Assembly: GCA_016287385.1 (NCBI GenBank)
Contig: JAEEWM010000027.1
Location: 1 to 64,000 of the forward strand
Reading direction: 5' to 3'
Source: Clostridiaceae bacterium
Lineage (GTDB): Bacteria > Bacillota > Clostridia > Oscillospirales > Acutalibacteraceae
DNA length: 64,000 nucleotides
Every line of letters begins with the position of its first letter. Within the stretch, counting starts at the first letter, position 1. Positions 7,707 to 16,144 of this stretch are shown here, one piece after another. The position numbers were made by a program, and so were the translations under genes. The notes under the pieces are model-generated. The model ran no database searches, had not been told where the DNA came from, and saw nothing but the letters and a program-made list of their open reading frames with translations.

Positions 7707-7720
7707 CAAAAAAATGTCAA
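7692..7720 (-). promoter_or_regulatory. Promoter of the ribbon-helix-helix gene
   Basis: On the minus strand TTGACA (7720-7715), a 17-base spacer and TATCAT (7697-7692). The operator octamers cover the spacer and the -10 element. Confidence 0.7.
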
Positions 7721-7744
7721 GAAAAAAATCAAGAGTCGGTGTAA

Positions 7745-7957
7745 ACGCCCTTTGCGGGCGGTTACGGGTCGACTCTTAAAAAGCAGGAAGCCGCGGATTT
7801 CTTTGCCGACGTTCTGTTCAAGGGCAAGGAGTACCGGGGCGCAGTGGCGCAGGCGCTTAAATACGGTGAGGAGCTGCCGGAAGTCGGCGCCGAAAATTCA
7901 CTTTCGGTTTTGGAAGAGATCGCGCAGAAGGACAAAAAGCTATTCCGCAGTATATAA
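7745..7957 (+). pseudogene. C-terminal protein fragment without a start (unidentified)
   Basis: A frame of 70 sense codons opens after a stop at 7742 and closes at 7957. Its product reads like real protein: an STLKKQEAADFFADVLFKG stretch followed by a charged helix ending KKLFRSI. It has no start codon or ribosome site and stands beside other broken frames. I do not recognise the family. It is probably the tail of an element-borne gene whose front has been deleted. Confidence 0.45.
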
Positions 7958-8627
7958 TGTTGGAAAAATAAAAGCGGATAACATACCCAACGGAAACATA
8001 GTTTCTGCGATTGGCTCAAAGGCCGATATGTCATCCACTAAACATAGTATACGCCAAGCCTCTGAAAAAAGTCAAGAAAATTCTTCAGAGCAAAATGTCA
8101 AGGAAGTTTTCGGTTTTGAAATTCGTGAGGGAGCAGAAGTAAACGAAGACCTCTTGGAAGAATTGAGTATTCATGATCCGGACGCCGAGGTTGATAAAGA
8201 CGGCAATATAACCGTATACCACCGCACGGCAATTTTGAGTAAAGGTCCTGAAACAAACCATTGGTTACTTACGGCCTGGGACAACAAAGAAGAAACGGCC
8301 GTATATGCAACCAGGGAAGTTCGCGATTCCCTCGGTGCTACTGCCGTTACGCCTACACTTAATCGTCGTAGCGGAGTTAATACAACCGTTTCTAACAATA
8401 GTATACCCACATCCGAGCAAAATGTCAAGGAAGTTTTCGGTTTTGAAATTCGCGAGGGCGCAGAAGTAAACGAAGATCTTTTGGAAGAATTAAGTATCCA
8501 CGATCCGGACGCCGCGGTCGATAAAAACGGCAATATAACCGTATACCACCGCACGACCGCGGAGAACGCAAAAAAGATATACGAAACAGGTGTTATGACC
8601 GCTAACTGTGACAATCGGTGCTTATAA
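7952..8627 (+). pseudogene. Broken phage/ICE polyvalent-type protein, fragment 1
   Basis: The frame begins in an internal segment (VGKIKADNIPNGNIVSAIGSK) and has no ribosome-site-supported start. It contains the tail KHSIRQASEKSQE, then a block beginning NVKEVFGFEIREG and ending NITVYHRT. Next comes a piece with NHWLLTAWDN, then a second copy of the same block. The phrasing matches C-terminal regions of large phage and conjugative-element proteins with nuclease-like or ADP-ribosyltransferase-like domains. That link rests on memory of such proteins. The two blocks (about 8083-8225 and 8418-8560) are roughly 140-bp direct repeats, so recombination between repeats probably condensed a longer gene. 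Confidence 0.55.
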
Positions 8628-9012
8628 ACAGGATAAGCATTTAGACTTAAGACTACATACAATGTATGCAAAAAAAGGAAGCAATTCATCGGCAGTAGAT
8701 GCAAATGCCCCTACTCTTAAAACGCCCGTGGCGAACCGCGAAAATGCTTCCAAGGATAGTATACGCCAAACCTCCGAAAAAAGTCAAGAAAAAGTTTCTG
8801 CTTCAGACCGTGAATACCTTGAGCTTGCCGAAGACCCCGAAAATAACGAGGCGGCGGCAATAATTACAGCCCCTTATGTGCTCAAACGCGGATTTGCAAT
8901 TAGCGGTCACAAGAATCACAAATACAAAGGTTATCCTTCTGTTACTTTTGCTGGTAAAGTTGAAATTAACGGCGCCGAAGGAATTGTAGGTGTGTGTTCT
9001 ATATGCGGATAA
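8608..9012 (+). pseudogene. Broken phage/ICE polyvalent-type protein, fragment 2
   Basis: It continues the same theme in a shifted frame: TIGAYKQDKHLDLRLHTMYAKKG, the SIRQTSEKSQEKV tail, REYLELAEDPENNEAA, then TAPYVLKRGFAISGHKNHK and VTFAGKVEINGAEG. The last part resembles the domain at the ends of phage head-morphogenesis-type proteins. The frame is lost near 8990-9005, where the natural continuation (YADKNRVHSLRILAPNG) is in another frame. It has no start of its own. Confidence 0.55.
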
Positions 9013-9248
9013 AAATAGGGTGCATTCTTTGAGAATACTTGCACCTAACGGGAAAGAATTTGAACTTATAAAAACAGACACAAAAACGGCGAACAGCGGT
9101 AGCACTAAAAGTGTTAACACGCCAACCGAATCTGTGTCTAAACATAGTATACGCCAAGCCTCCGAAAAAAGTCAAGAAAAAGTTTCTGAACGGGATAATA
9201 GATACCTTGAACTTGCCGAAGACCCCGAAAATAACGAGGCGGCGGAGG
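8753..9248 (+). repeat. About 100-bp direct repeat pair in the decayed element
   Basis: The segment starting near AGTATACGCCAA and ending in GAGGCGGCGG occurs at about 8758-8853 and 9147-9245 with only scattered differences. A shorter third copy lies at about 8046-8080. It encodes the SIRQ.SEKSQEKV and YLELAEDPENNEAA peptide. Confidence 0.75.
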
Positions 9249-9263
9249 TCCTGCGGGATATAA
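8990..9263 (+). pseudogene. Broken phage/ICE polyvalent-type protein, fragment 3
   Basis: This is the out-of-frame continuation of fragment 2 (LYADKNRVHSLRILAPNGKEFELIK). It is followed by another copy of the SIRQASEKSQEKVSE...RYLELAEDPENNEAA block. The recognisable sequence ends close to 9263, just before the convergent aroF stop codon at 9278. The apparent open frame beyond that runs antisense through aroF and is not coding. Confidence 0.5.
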
Positions 9264-9277
9264 GGAAAGCGAAGGTA

Positions 9278-10309
9278 TTATTTCAATGTATCCGCTATTT
9301 TGAGAATCAGTTTTTCGGTCTTTTCCCAGCCGAGGCACGGGTCGGTTATCGATTTGCCGTAAATATGGCCGCCGACGGGCTGGCTTCCGTCTTCAATATA
9401 ACTTTCGACCATAATGCCCTTAACGAGCTTTTTGATATCCGCGTTGTGATTTCTGCTGTAAATAACGTCCTCGGCAATTCTTATCTGTTCAAGATATCTT
9501 TTGCCGGAATTGGCGTGATTGGTATCGACTATCGCGGAGGGGTCCCCTACCCCGAGGCTTTCGTACAAATCATAAAGCGAAAGCAGGTCTTCGTAATGAT
9601 AGTTTGATACGCATTTGCCGCTGAAATCGACGTAACCGCGAAGTATGGCGTGAGCCAGCGGGTTGCCGTGGCTTTTTACCTCCCAGCCGCGGTAAATAAA
9701 CATATGTCCGCTTCGCGCCGCCATTACGGAGTTAAGCATAACGTGCATATCGCCGCCGGTCGGGTTTTTCATACCGACGGGCACGTTGAGCCCGCTGGCG
9801 GTAAGGCGGTGCTGCTGGTTTTCCACCGAACGCGCGCCAACCGCGACGTAGGCGAGCAAATCGGACAAATACCTGTGATTTTCGGGATAAAGCATTTCAT
9901 CGGCGCAGGTAAAGCCGTAGTCTTTAAGCGCGTGCATATGAAGCTGTCTTATCGCGATTATACCTTTAAGCATATCGGGTGTGTGCTCCGGGTCGGGCTG
10001 ATGAAGCATACCCTTATATCCCGCGCCGGTGGTGCGGGGCTTATTGGTATAAACGCGCGGTATTATTATTATTTTATCCTTTACTTTATCGGCGACGGTT
10101 TTGAGTCTGCCGATATAATCAAGCACCGCCTCGCTGTTATCGGCGGAGCAGGGTCCTATTATCAGCACGAATTTATCGCTTTTACCGCTGAAAACGTCGG
10201 CTATTTCCCTATCCCTTTCCGCCTTTATTTTTGCCATTTCCTCCGTTACGGGATACTGACCCTTTACGTCCATAGGTATAGGCAGTTTGCGCAAAAAATC
10301 CATATTCAT
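9278..10309 (-). CDS. aroF: 3-deoxy-7-phosphoheptulonate (DAHP) synthase, AroG/F/H type
   Basis: The enzyme joins phosphoenolpyruvate and erythrose 4-phosphate, the entry to the shikimate pathway. The 343 residues match the microbial type I-alpha family. Motifs include LIIGPCSADNSEAVLDY, PRVYTNKPRTTGAGYKG, the metal-site cysteine in FTCADEMLYPEN, VGARSVENQQHR, PVGMKNPTGGD and IVDTNHANSGKRYLEQ. It is the last gene of the aromatic operon, and its ATG overlaps the tyrA stop by 4 bases (ATGA). A second ATG two codons later is also possible. Feedback inhibition is usual in this family, but the specificity cannot be read here. Confidence 0.93.
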   Translation of the reverse strand: MNMDFLRKLPIPMDVKGQYPVTEEMAKIKAERDREIADVFSGKSDKFVLIIGPCSADNSEAVLDYIGRLKTVADKVKDKIIIIPRVYTNKPRTTGAGYKGMLHQPDPEHTPDMLKGIIAIRQLHMHALKDYGFTCADEMLYPENHRYLSDLLAYVAVGARSVENQQHRLTASGLNVPVGMKNPTGGDMHVMLNSVMAARSGHMFIYRGWEVKSHGNPLAHAILRGYVDFSGKCVSNYHYEDLLSLYDLYESLGVGDPSAIVDTNHANSGKRYLEQIRIAEDVIYSRNHNADIKKLVKGIMVESYIEDGSQPVGGHIYGKSITDPCLGWEKTEKLILKIADTLK

Positions 10310-11175
10310 ATATTTTTCCCGTCCTTATTAAACATTTTTCTTCTTTCGGTTGACAGGCGCATCATACTTTTGAGCACGTCGGCGTCGCTTTCCTTTACCG
10401 CGTTATAGAGTTTGTCAAAGCAGGCGCGGTAACAGTCCATTTCATAAAGCAGCGCCTCTTTATTGAGCAGGAAAAGCTCGCTCCACATATCCTCGTTTAT
10501 GTTTGCTATTCTTGTAAGGTCTCTGAATGAATCGCCGGTATAGCTTACAAGATTCGGGTCGCCGTTCGCGCACATGAGCGATACGGCGATACAGTGCGTA
10601 AGCTGAGAAAGAAACGCTATCATTTCATCGTGCTGTTTAGGGTTAAGATAGGATATTCTCTTAAAGCCGAGAACTTCGCCGAGCGCTCTGCATTTTTCTA
10701 TGGCGCCCGGAGTATTGCTGCGCGTGGGCACCACTATAAAATTAGCGTCCTTAAATATGCCGTCGTCGGCGTTTCTTACGCCGTAAACCTCTTTACCCGC
10801 CATCGGGTGCGCGGCGATAAACTCGGCGCCCGCCGGCACATATGAGTTTATTTCCTCAATGACCGCGCCCTTTACGCCGGTAACGTCGGTAAGCAGAGTC
10901 CCCGCCGAAATGTACGAGCCGTATTCCCTCATCCACTCAACAAAAACGTGCGGATAAAGGGCGAAAACGATAATATCGGCGCCCGCTACCGCGTCGCGGC
11001 TGACTTCCACACCGCCCTTTTCGATTATCCCGTTTTCGAGAGCGTAGTCGATATCCGACTGCTCCTTGCTTATCGCGGTAACGTGATATCCTTTTTTTGT
11101 AAGCGCCATGGCGTAACTGCCGCCGATAAGCCCCAAGCCGACTATAAGAATATTACTGTCTTTTTCAAACGTCAT
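10306..11175 (-). CDS. tyrA: Prephenate dehydrogenase
   Basis: The enzyme oxidatively decarboxylates prephenate to 4-hydroxyphenylpyruvate, the branch to tyrosine. The 289 residues have an N-terminal Rossmann fold (ILIVGLGLIGGSYAMAL), the HPMAGKEVYG motif and a helical dimerisation domain with QLTHCIAVSLM. No ACT domain is fused. The start overlaps the aroA stop as ATGA, and its own stop overlaps aroF the same way, so the genes are translationally coupled. Confidence 0.92.
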   Translation of the reverse strand: MTFEKDSNILIVGLGLIGGSYAMALTKKGYHVTAISKEQSDIDYALENGIIEKGGVEVSRDAVAGADIIVFALYPHVFVEWMREYGSYISAGTLLTDVTGVKGAVIEEINSYVPAGAEFIAAHPMAGKEVYGVRNADDGIFKDANFIVVPTRSNTPGAIEKCRALGEVLGFKRISYLNPKQHDEMIAFLSQLTHCIAVSLMCANGDPNLVSYTGDSFRDLTRIANINEDMWSELFLLNKEALLYEMDCYRACFDKLYNAVKESDADVLKSMMRLSTERRKMFNKDGKNI

Positions 11176-12368
11176 TTTACTTCAACCTCTATGCCGAGAT
11201 TTTTGAGAACCTCAAAAAAACCGGGGAAACTTTTGTTTATTGCCTCGGCGCCGCTTACCGCGCCGCCGTAAACCGATAAAAGCACGCAAAGCGCCATAAC
11301 CACTCTGTGGTCGTTATGCGAATCGAGAATACAATCCGGCGCGTGAAGCTTTGCCGCCCTTACGGTAACCTCATCCGCCGACACACGTATATCCGCGCCG
11401 AGTTTTGAAAGCTCTTCTTTCATCGCCTGCGCACGGTCGCTCTCTTTTATTTTAAGGCGTGCCGTGCCGGTAAAGCGCGCGCCGGAAAACGCGGCGGCAA
11501 GCGCAAAGAGAAGCGGCGCTAAATCGGGACAGTCACTCAAATCGTAACTGCCGCCGGAGCTTAGTGTTTTGAAAATCTCTTTATAAACGCGGTCGCCCTG
11601 CGCGGTATCGGGTTTAAGCCCCTTGACACTCACGGCGCCGCCGAGCAGGTTAAACGCCTCAAGCGGCGCGGCGTTTGAATAATCGCCCTCTACGCGGTAG
11701 TTTAACGCATTATACCTCTGATTACCCTTAATATAATATCCGTTTTCGTTTTCGGTTATCTTAACGCCGAAGCGTGACAAAGTCTTTACGGTGATATCAA
11801 TATACGGTTTGCTGAAAACGGGCGTTGTAAACTCTATTTCACTATCGCCTTCAAGAAGCGGAAGCGCAAACATAAGCCCCGAAACGAACTGACTCGATAT
11901 ATCGCCGCGAATACGGTATTTTCCGCGGGAAAGCTTACCTTTTACGGTGAGCGAATCTTCAGAAAGCGAAAACTCTATGCCGTTTTCTTTTGCAATATCG
12001 CCGTAAACCGATAAATCGCGTGCGAAAAGCCGTTTCGCGCCGGTAAATGTGATTCTTTTGCCTGAAATCATACAAAGCGGCAGGATAAAACGAAGCGTAC
12101 TGCCGCTTTCGTTTGCAAATATATTTGTATCGGTTATTTTCTCTGCCGAAAGCCCGCCGAGCGTTACACTGTTTTTGCCGATACGCGCTTTTGCGCCGAG
12201 CGCTTCGAGAGCGCCGAGCGTAGCTTTAATATCATCGCTTTGCTGCACGTTATCGACCCTGCACCCGCCGGACAGCGCCGCGCAGATAAGCGCCCTGTGC
12301 GCCTCGGATTTAGAGGGCGGCGCCGTAACCGCGCCCCGCGCCCTTGACGGTTTTATGTAAACTATCAT
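11172..12368 (-). CDS. aroA: 3-phosphoshikimate 1-carboxyvinyltransferase (EPSP synthase)
   Basis: The enzyme transfers the enolpyruvyl group from PEP to shikimate 3-phosphate. The 398 residues are slightly shorter than the usual 425-430. Visible motifs are PPSKSEAHRALICAALS near the N-terminus, NESGSTLRFILPL, SSQFVSGLMFALPLL, DYSNAAPLEAF, CPDLAPLLFALAA, KESDRAQAM and the terminal DHRVVMAL. The start is fused to the aroQ stop as ATGA. It is cytoplasmic. Confidence 0.94.
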   Translation of the reverse strand: MIVYIKPSRARGAVTAPPSKSEAHRALICAALSGGCRVDNVQQSDDIKATLGALEALGAKARIGKNSVTLGGLSAEKITDTNIFANESGSTLRFILPLCMISGKRITFTGAKRLFARDLSVYGDIAKENGIEFSLSEDSLTVKGKLSRGKYRIRGDISSQFVSGLMFALPLLEGDSEIEFTTPVFSKPYIDITVKTLSRFGVKITENENGYYIKGNQRYNALNYRVEGDYSNAAPLEAFNLLGGAVSVKGLKPDTAQGDRVYKEIFKTLSSGGSYDLSDCPDLAPLLFALAAAFSGARFTGTARLKIKESDRAQAMKEELSKLGADIRVSADEVTVRAAKLHAPDCILDSHNDHRVVMALCVLLSVYGGAVSGAEAINKSFPGFFEVLKNLGIEVEVK

Positions 12369-12805
12369 TTGTTTTCTCCGATATATTGAGTCAAAAAATC
12401 GAGCGCCTCAATATACCCCTCAAATCCCTTGCCGGAAACGGTCTTTACGCAGGCGGCGCGAACGAAGCTTGTTTTCCTGAACTCTTCCCTGCCGTTTACG
12501 TCGGAAATATGCACCTCGACCGCCGGGATACCAACGGCTTTGAGCGCGTCAAGCAAAGCGATACTTGTGTGCGTGTACGCCGCGGGGTTTATGATTATAC
12601 CGTCAGCGTTCTTGTACGCGCTTTGGATTTTATCGACGAGGTCGCCCTCGTGATTTGACTGGTACACCTCGACTTCGACCCCGCTTTTTACGGCGCGGTC
12701 GCCTATCATGGCGACAAGGTCCTTATAGGTCTTGTTACCGTATATCTCCGGCTCGCGAATGCCGAGCATATTGAGATTTGGTCCGTTCAACACTAAAATT
12801 TTCAT
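12365..12805 (-). CDS. aroQ: Type II 3-dehydroquinate dehydratase
   Basis: The enzyme dehydrates 3-dehydroquinate to 3-dehydroshikimate. The 146-residue length and the motifs LVLNGPNLNMLGIREPEIYG, NPAAYTHTSIALLDAL, EVHISDVNGREEFR and a GKGFEGYIEAL tail identify the dodecameric type II enzyme. The catalytic tyrosine lies in EIYG, the histidine in EVHISD. Both ends overlap neighbours by 4 bases. Confidence 0.95.
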   Translation of the reverse strand: MKILVLNGPNLNMLGIREPEIYGNKTYKDLVAMIGDRAVKSGVEVEVYQSNHEGDLVDKIQSAYKNADGIIINPAAYTHTSIALLDALKAVGIPAVEVHISDVNGREEFRKTSFVRAACVKTVSGKGFEGYIEALDFLTQYIGENK

Positions 12806-14040
12806 AACAGTAAATCTTTCCTTATTATTTCGACGGCGGAATCTATATCCGCGTCGTTTTTAACTATTACGTCCGCCGCGCTTCTGTAAAGGGCTATACG
12901 CTTTTCGTAAAGGCGTTTGAGCGCGTCGCCGCTTGAAGAAAGCGGCCGGTCGGGCGAAGATTTTAACATTTCAAGCGGCCGGTCAAGAAAGTAAAGCTTG
13001 CCGTTAGATTTAAGCGCAAGCAGGTTTTTATCCACCGTAACGGCGCCGCCGCCCGTGGCAATAACAGAGTGATTATTCTGCGAAATAAGCGCGATAACTT
13101 CGCTTTCAAGCGCCCTGAAATACTCCTCACCGCGGCTTTTTATGATTTCGGCGGGGGTTTGCCCCGTTTTTTCGGTTATCTGTTCATCCGTATCAAAAAA
13201 CCTCATACCGAGCTTTTCCGAAAGCGTTTTACCCACTGTGGTTTTGCCGCAGGTCGGCATACCGATAAGCACTATATTGAGCTTTTCTCTTAAAATATCG
13301 CCGTAGATTTCTTCAAGGCGGCTTTTATCAATGCTCCCGCCGGTAAAAAGCTCGGCGGCGCCCACCGCCTGCGCGACCAGCATATAAAGTCCGCCCGTCG
13401 CTTTTATCCCACGCCGCTGTGCCTCGAGCACAAGGCGGGTTTTAAGGGGGTTGTATATCACATCGACGACCGCTTCAAGAGCACCGAACGGCAAAAGTCC
13501 TATCGGCGCGCTTTGACTGTCCGGAAACATACCGCACGGCGTGGTGTTGATTATAACTTCGGCGTTGTTTTCACGGTCTGCCGCCTCGCCGTAGGTGATA
13601 AAGCCGTCTTTTTTATCGCGGGAAACCCGAAGCACCTCTTTTGCGCCGAGATTTTCCGCTACAAAGAGCGCGGTCTTAGAGGTTCCGCCGCTCCCTAAAA
13701 CGAGCACTTTTTTGCCGTTTATTTCAATACCGTTTTTCTTTATCAGAGCGGTAAGACCGAGCGCGTCGGTATTAAAGCCCGATAGCTTACCGCCTCGGTT
13801 TACCACTGTATTTACCGCGCCTATTTTCTCTGCCGCGGTATCGATTTCGTCAAGAAATCCGATGACCCGCGTCTTATACGGAACGGTCACGTTTATGCCG
13901 CAGAACTCGCGTTTTTCGAAAAACTCTTCAAGCTTTTCCCGTTCTATCTCTTTAAGAGTGTAATCGTAGTCCGCCAGTCTGCCGTGTATTTCCTTTGAAA
14001 AACTGTGGGTAAGCTTTTCGCCTATAAGTCCGTAAAGCAT
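12802..14040 (-). CDS. aroE-aroK: Fused shikimate dehydrogenase and shikimate kinase
   Basis: One 412-residue chain carries two consecutive pathway enzymes. Residues 1 to about 245 are AroE: THSFSKEIH for shikimate binding, the catalytic lysine K56 in NVTVPYK, D92 in GFNTDALG, and the NADP-binding loop VLGSGGTSKTA near 114-124. From about 253 the chain is AroK, with Walker A GMPTCGKTT (K266), DTDEQITEKTG and ATGGGAV. There is no stop or frameshift between them and no long linker. It starts one base after the aroC stop and overlaps aroQ by 4 bases. Substrate handover from dehydrogenase to kinase is a natural idea but is inference. Confidence 0.93.
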   Translation of the reverse strand: MLYGLIGEKLTHSFSKEIHGRLADYDYTLKEIEREKLEEFFEKREFCGINVTVPYKTRVIGFLDEIDTAAEKIGAVNTVVNRGGKLSGFNTDALGLTALIKKNGIEINGKKVLVLGSGGTSKTALFVAENLGAKEVLRVSRDKKDGFITYGEAADRENNAEVIINTTPCGMFPDSQSAPIGLLPFGALEAVVDVIYNPLKTRLVLEAQRRGIKATGGLYMLVAQAVGAAELFTGGSIDKSRLEEIYGDILREKLNIVLIGMPTCGKTTVGKTLSEKLGMRFFDTDEQITEKTGQTPAEIIKSRGEEYFRALESEVIALISQNNHSVIATGGGAVTVDKNLLALKSNGKLYFLDRPLEMLKSSPDRPLSSSGDALKRLYEKRIALYRSAADVIVKNDADIDSAVEIIRKDLLL

Positions 14041-14041
14041 A

Positions 14042-15130
14042 TCACGCCAGCCAATCTGTGCCGAAGCGCACCGTTAAAGAGTCGGCAAGAGCCAGCGCCG
14101 TAACCGAGTCGACAACTACGCGCGCCCTGTGAGCAATACACGGATCGTGTCTGCCGGCGGCGGTTATATTCGCCGCGGTCATGTTTTTCATATCGACCGA
14201 TTTTTGCTCTTTGCATATAGTCGGAGTCGGCTTGACGGCGCATCTGAAAACTATCGGCATACCGCTTGTAATGCCGCCGAGCACGCCGCCGTTATTGTTG
14301 CTCGCGGTTTTAATTTCTCCGTTTTCTATTACAAACGGGTCGTTAGCATTACTGCCCTTCATATCCGAAATGCCGAACCCCGCGCCGAACTCTATCCCTT
14401 TAATTGCGGGAACGCTGAAAACCGCGTGAGATATTTTACCCTCAACTGTATCGAACCACGGCTCGCCGACACCCGCCGGCATACCGTAAACCGCGGTTTC
14501 GAGAATTGCGCCTATACTGTCGCCCTCATTTGCGGCGGCAACTATTTTATCGCGCATTTTGCTTTCAACGCCGGTATCGAGCACAGCGAAACGCGCGTCT
14601 GAGAGATAAGCGATATCCTGCTTAAAATCGGCAAAGTCCCTGTCCGAAACGCCGCCGAGTTTCTTTATATGCGTGCCGATATAAACGCCCTTACGGTTTA
14701 AGGCGGGTATAACAATTCCCGCCGCCGCGACTAACGCCGCGGTTATTCTGCCGCTGAAGTGTCCGCCGCCGGACTTCGCCTCAAAGCCGTGATATTTCTG
14801 TCTTGCGGTAAAATCCGCGTGAGAGGGGCGCGCTATATCGTCGAAAGCCGAATAGTCCTCTTGTCTTATGTCGCCGTTTTCAATAACTATACAAATCGGC
14901 GTACCGCAGGTAAAGCCGTTTACCACGCCGCTTAATATACGGAATTTATCCGCCTCTTTGCGCGAAGTGGATATCGCGCCGGCGGGGCGGCGAAGAAGAA
15001 GCTGTTTTTCGATGAACGCGCAGTCCACCTTTACTCCCGGAGCGATACCGTCAAGCACCGCGCCTATCGCCTCGCCGTGGCTTTCGCCGAAAAGCGTAAC
15101 AGTCAAACTGTCACCGAACGTATTTTTCAT
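14042..15130 (-). CDS. aroC: Chorismate synthase
   Basis: The enzyme converts EPSP to chorismate using reduced FMN. I start it at the ATG at 15130, which overlaps the aroB stop as ATGA with AGGAAG upstream; a GTG nine bases earlier is less likely. The 362 residues include FGESHGEAIGAVLDG, RRPAGAISTSRKEAD, SGGGHFSGRITA, GVLGGITSGMPIVFRCAVKPTPT and GRHDPC near the end. It lies between aroB and the aroE-aroK fusion. Confidence 0.94.
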   Translation of the reverse strand: MKNTFGDSLTVTLFGESHGEAIGAVLDGIAPGVKVDCAFIEKQLLLRRPAGAISTSRKEADKFRILSGVVNGFTCGTPICIVIENGDIRQEDYSAFDDIARPSHADFTARQKYHGFEAKSGGGHFSGRITAALVAAAGIVIPALNRKGVYIGTHIKKLGGVSDRDFADFKQDIAYLSDARFAVLDTGVESKMRDKIVAAANEGDSIGAILETAVYGMPAGVGEPWFDTVEGKISHAVFSVPAIKGIEFGAGFGISDMKGSNANDPFVIENGEIKTASNNNGGVLGGITSGMPIVFRCAVKPTPTICKEQKSVDMKNMTAANITAAGRHDPCIAHRARVVVDSVTALALADSLTVRFGTDWLA

Positions 15131-16134
15131 TTTTCCCACTTCCTTTTTATTTCCCGCAAGAAGGTATCGGTTTTTTGAGCGTCAAAACGATAGCTGCCTA
15201 TTTCGTCGACAAAAACGGTGGTTATGCCGCTTCCGTCGGCTTTCTTATCGTGAAGTACCGCCTGTTCGATTTTCTCGAAGTCAACCTGAGTCGCTGTAGG
15301 CAGATCAAGCTTTTCGAGCGCGGATTTTATACGCTTTCGCGCTTCATCCGAGCACATATAAAGCATCCCGATACCGACGCACTCGCCGTGCAGTAAATCG
15401 TGATCGGCAATTTCTATCGCATGTCCGAGCGTATGCCCGAAATTAAGCACGCGGCGAAGTCCCGATTCGTATTCGTCCGCCTCGACCACCGATTTTTTGA
15501 TATTTACCGCTCTTGTCACTACTTCTTCTATTTTTTCCTTTGCTCTTCCCTCTTCAAACACATTAAAAAGGTCGCTGTCAAGCGTGGCGGACATTTTCAG
15601 CGCCTCGGCAAGTCCGTTTGATACCTGGCGTCCGTCGAGCGTCAGGAGCGTTTCAACGTCGATAAGCACACGCTTCGGCGGATAAAACGCACCGACGGTA
15701 TTCTTGTATCCATCGAAATCTATCGCTGTTTTACCGCCCACCGAGGAGTCCACCTGAGAGAGCACCGTAGTGGGTATATTGTAAAAATCTATACCGCGCA
15801 TATAAGTCGCCGCGGCAAATCCCGCAAGGTCGCCGACCACGCCGCCGCCTACCGCCACTACGCAGTCACTCCGCGTAAAATCGGCGCCGAGAAGCGCGTC
15901 AAGTATCCTCGCGTAGTTTTCAAAGCTCTTTGACGCCTCGCCGTCAGGTATTACCAGAATAAGCGATTCGAGCGACGCGTCAGCGACGGTGTTCGCATAT
16001 TCTTTCGGTACGCCGCTGTCGGTTACCACCAGCACCTTACGGTCAAGGTTCAGATATTTGCCTGCTTTTTTCAGCGCACCGCGTTCAATTACGATATCGT
16101 ATCCGCCAAGCGCGGTTTTTATGGGTATTATCAT
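15127..16134 (-). CDS. aroB: 3-dehydroquinate synthase
   Basis: The enzyme cyclises DAHP to 3-dehydroquinate with NAD and a divalent metal. The 335 residues show the nucleotide site VVAVGGGVVGDLAGFAAATYMRG and the NIPTTVLSQVDSSVGGKTAIDF stretch. The metal ligands are an aspartate/glutamate in VEADEYESGLR and histidines in NFGHTLGHAIE and LLHGECVGIGM. The ribosome site is AGAGGT before the ATG at 16134. Confidence 0.95.
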   Translation of the reverse strand: MIIPIKTALGGYDIVIERGALKKAGKYLNLDRKVLVVTDSGVPKEYANTVADASLESLILVIPDGEASKSFENYARILDALLGADFTRSDCVVAVGGGVVGDLAGFAAATYMRGIDFYNIPTTVLSQVDSSVGGKTAIDFDGYKNTVGAFYPPKRVLIDVETLLTLDGRQVSNGLAEALKMSATLDSDLFNVFEEGRAKEKIEEVVTRAVNIKKSVVEADEYESGLRRVLNFGHTLGHAIEIADHDLLHGECVGIGMLYMCSDEARKRIKSALEKLDLPTATQVDFEKIEQAVLHDKKADGSGITTVFVDEIGSYRFDAQKTDTFLREIKRKWEK

Positions 16135-16144
16135 AAATTACCTC

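Noticed and set aside
9264-9607. Continuation of the polyvalent-type fragment on the plus strand
   Set aside because: Beyond about 9263 it reads antisense through aroF and loses all similarity to the earlier repeats.
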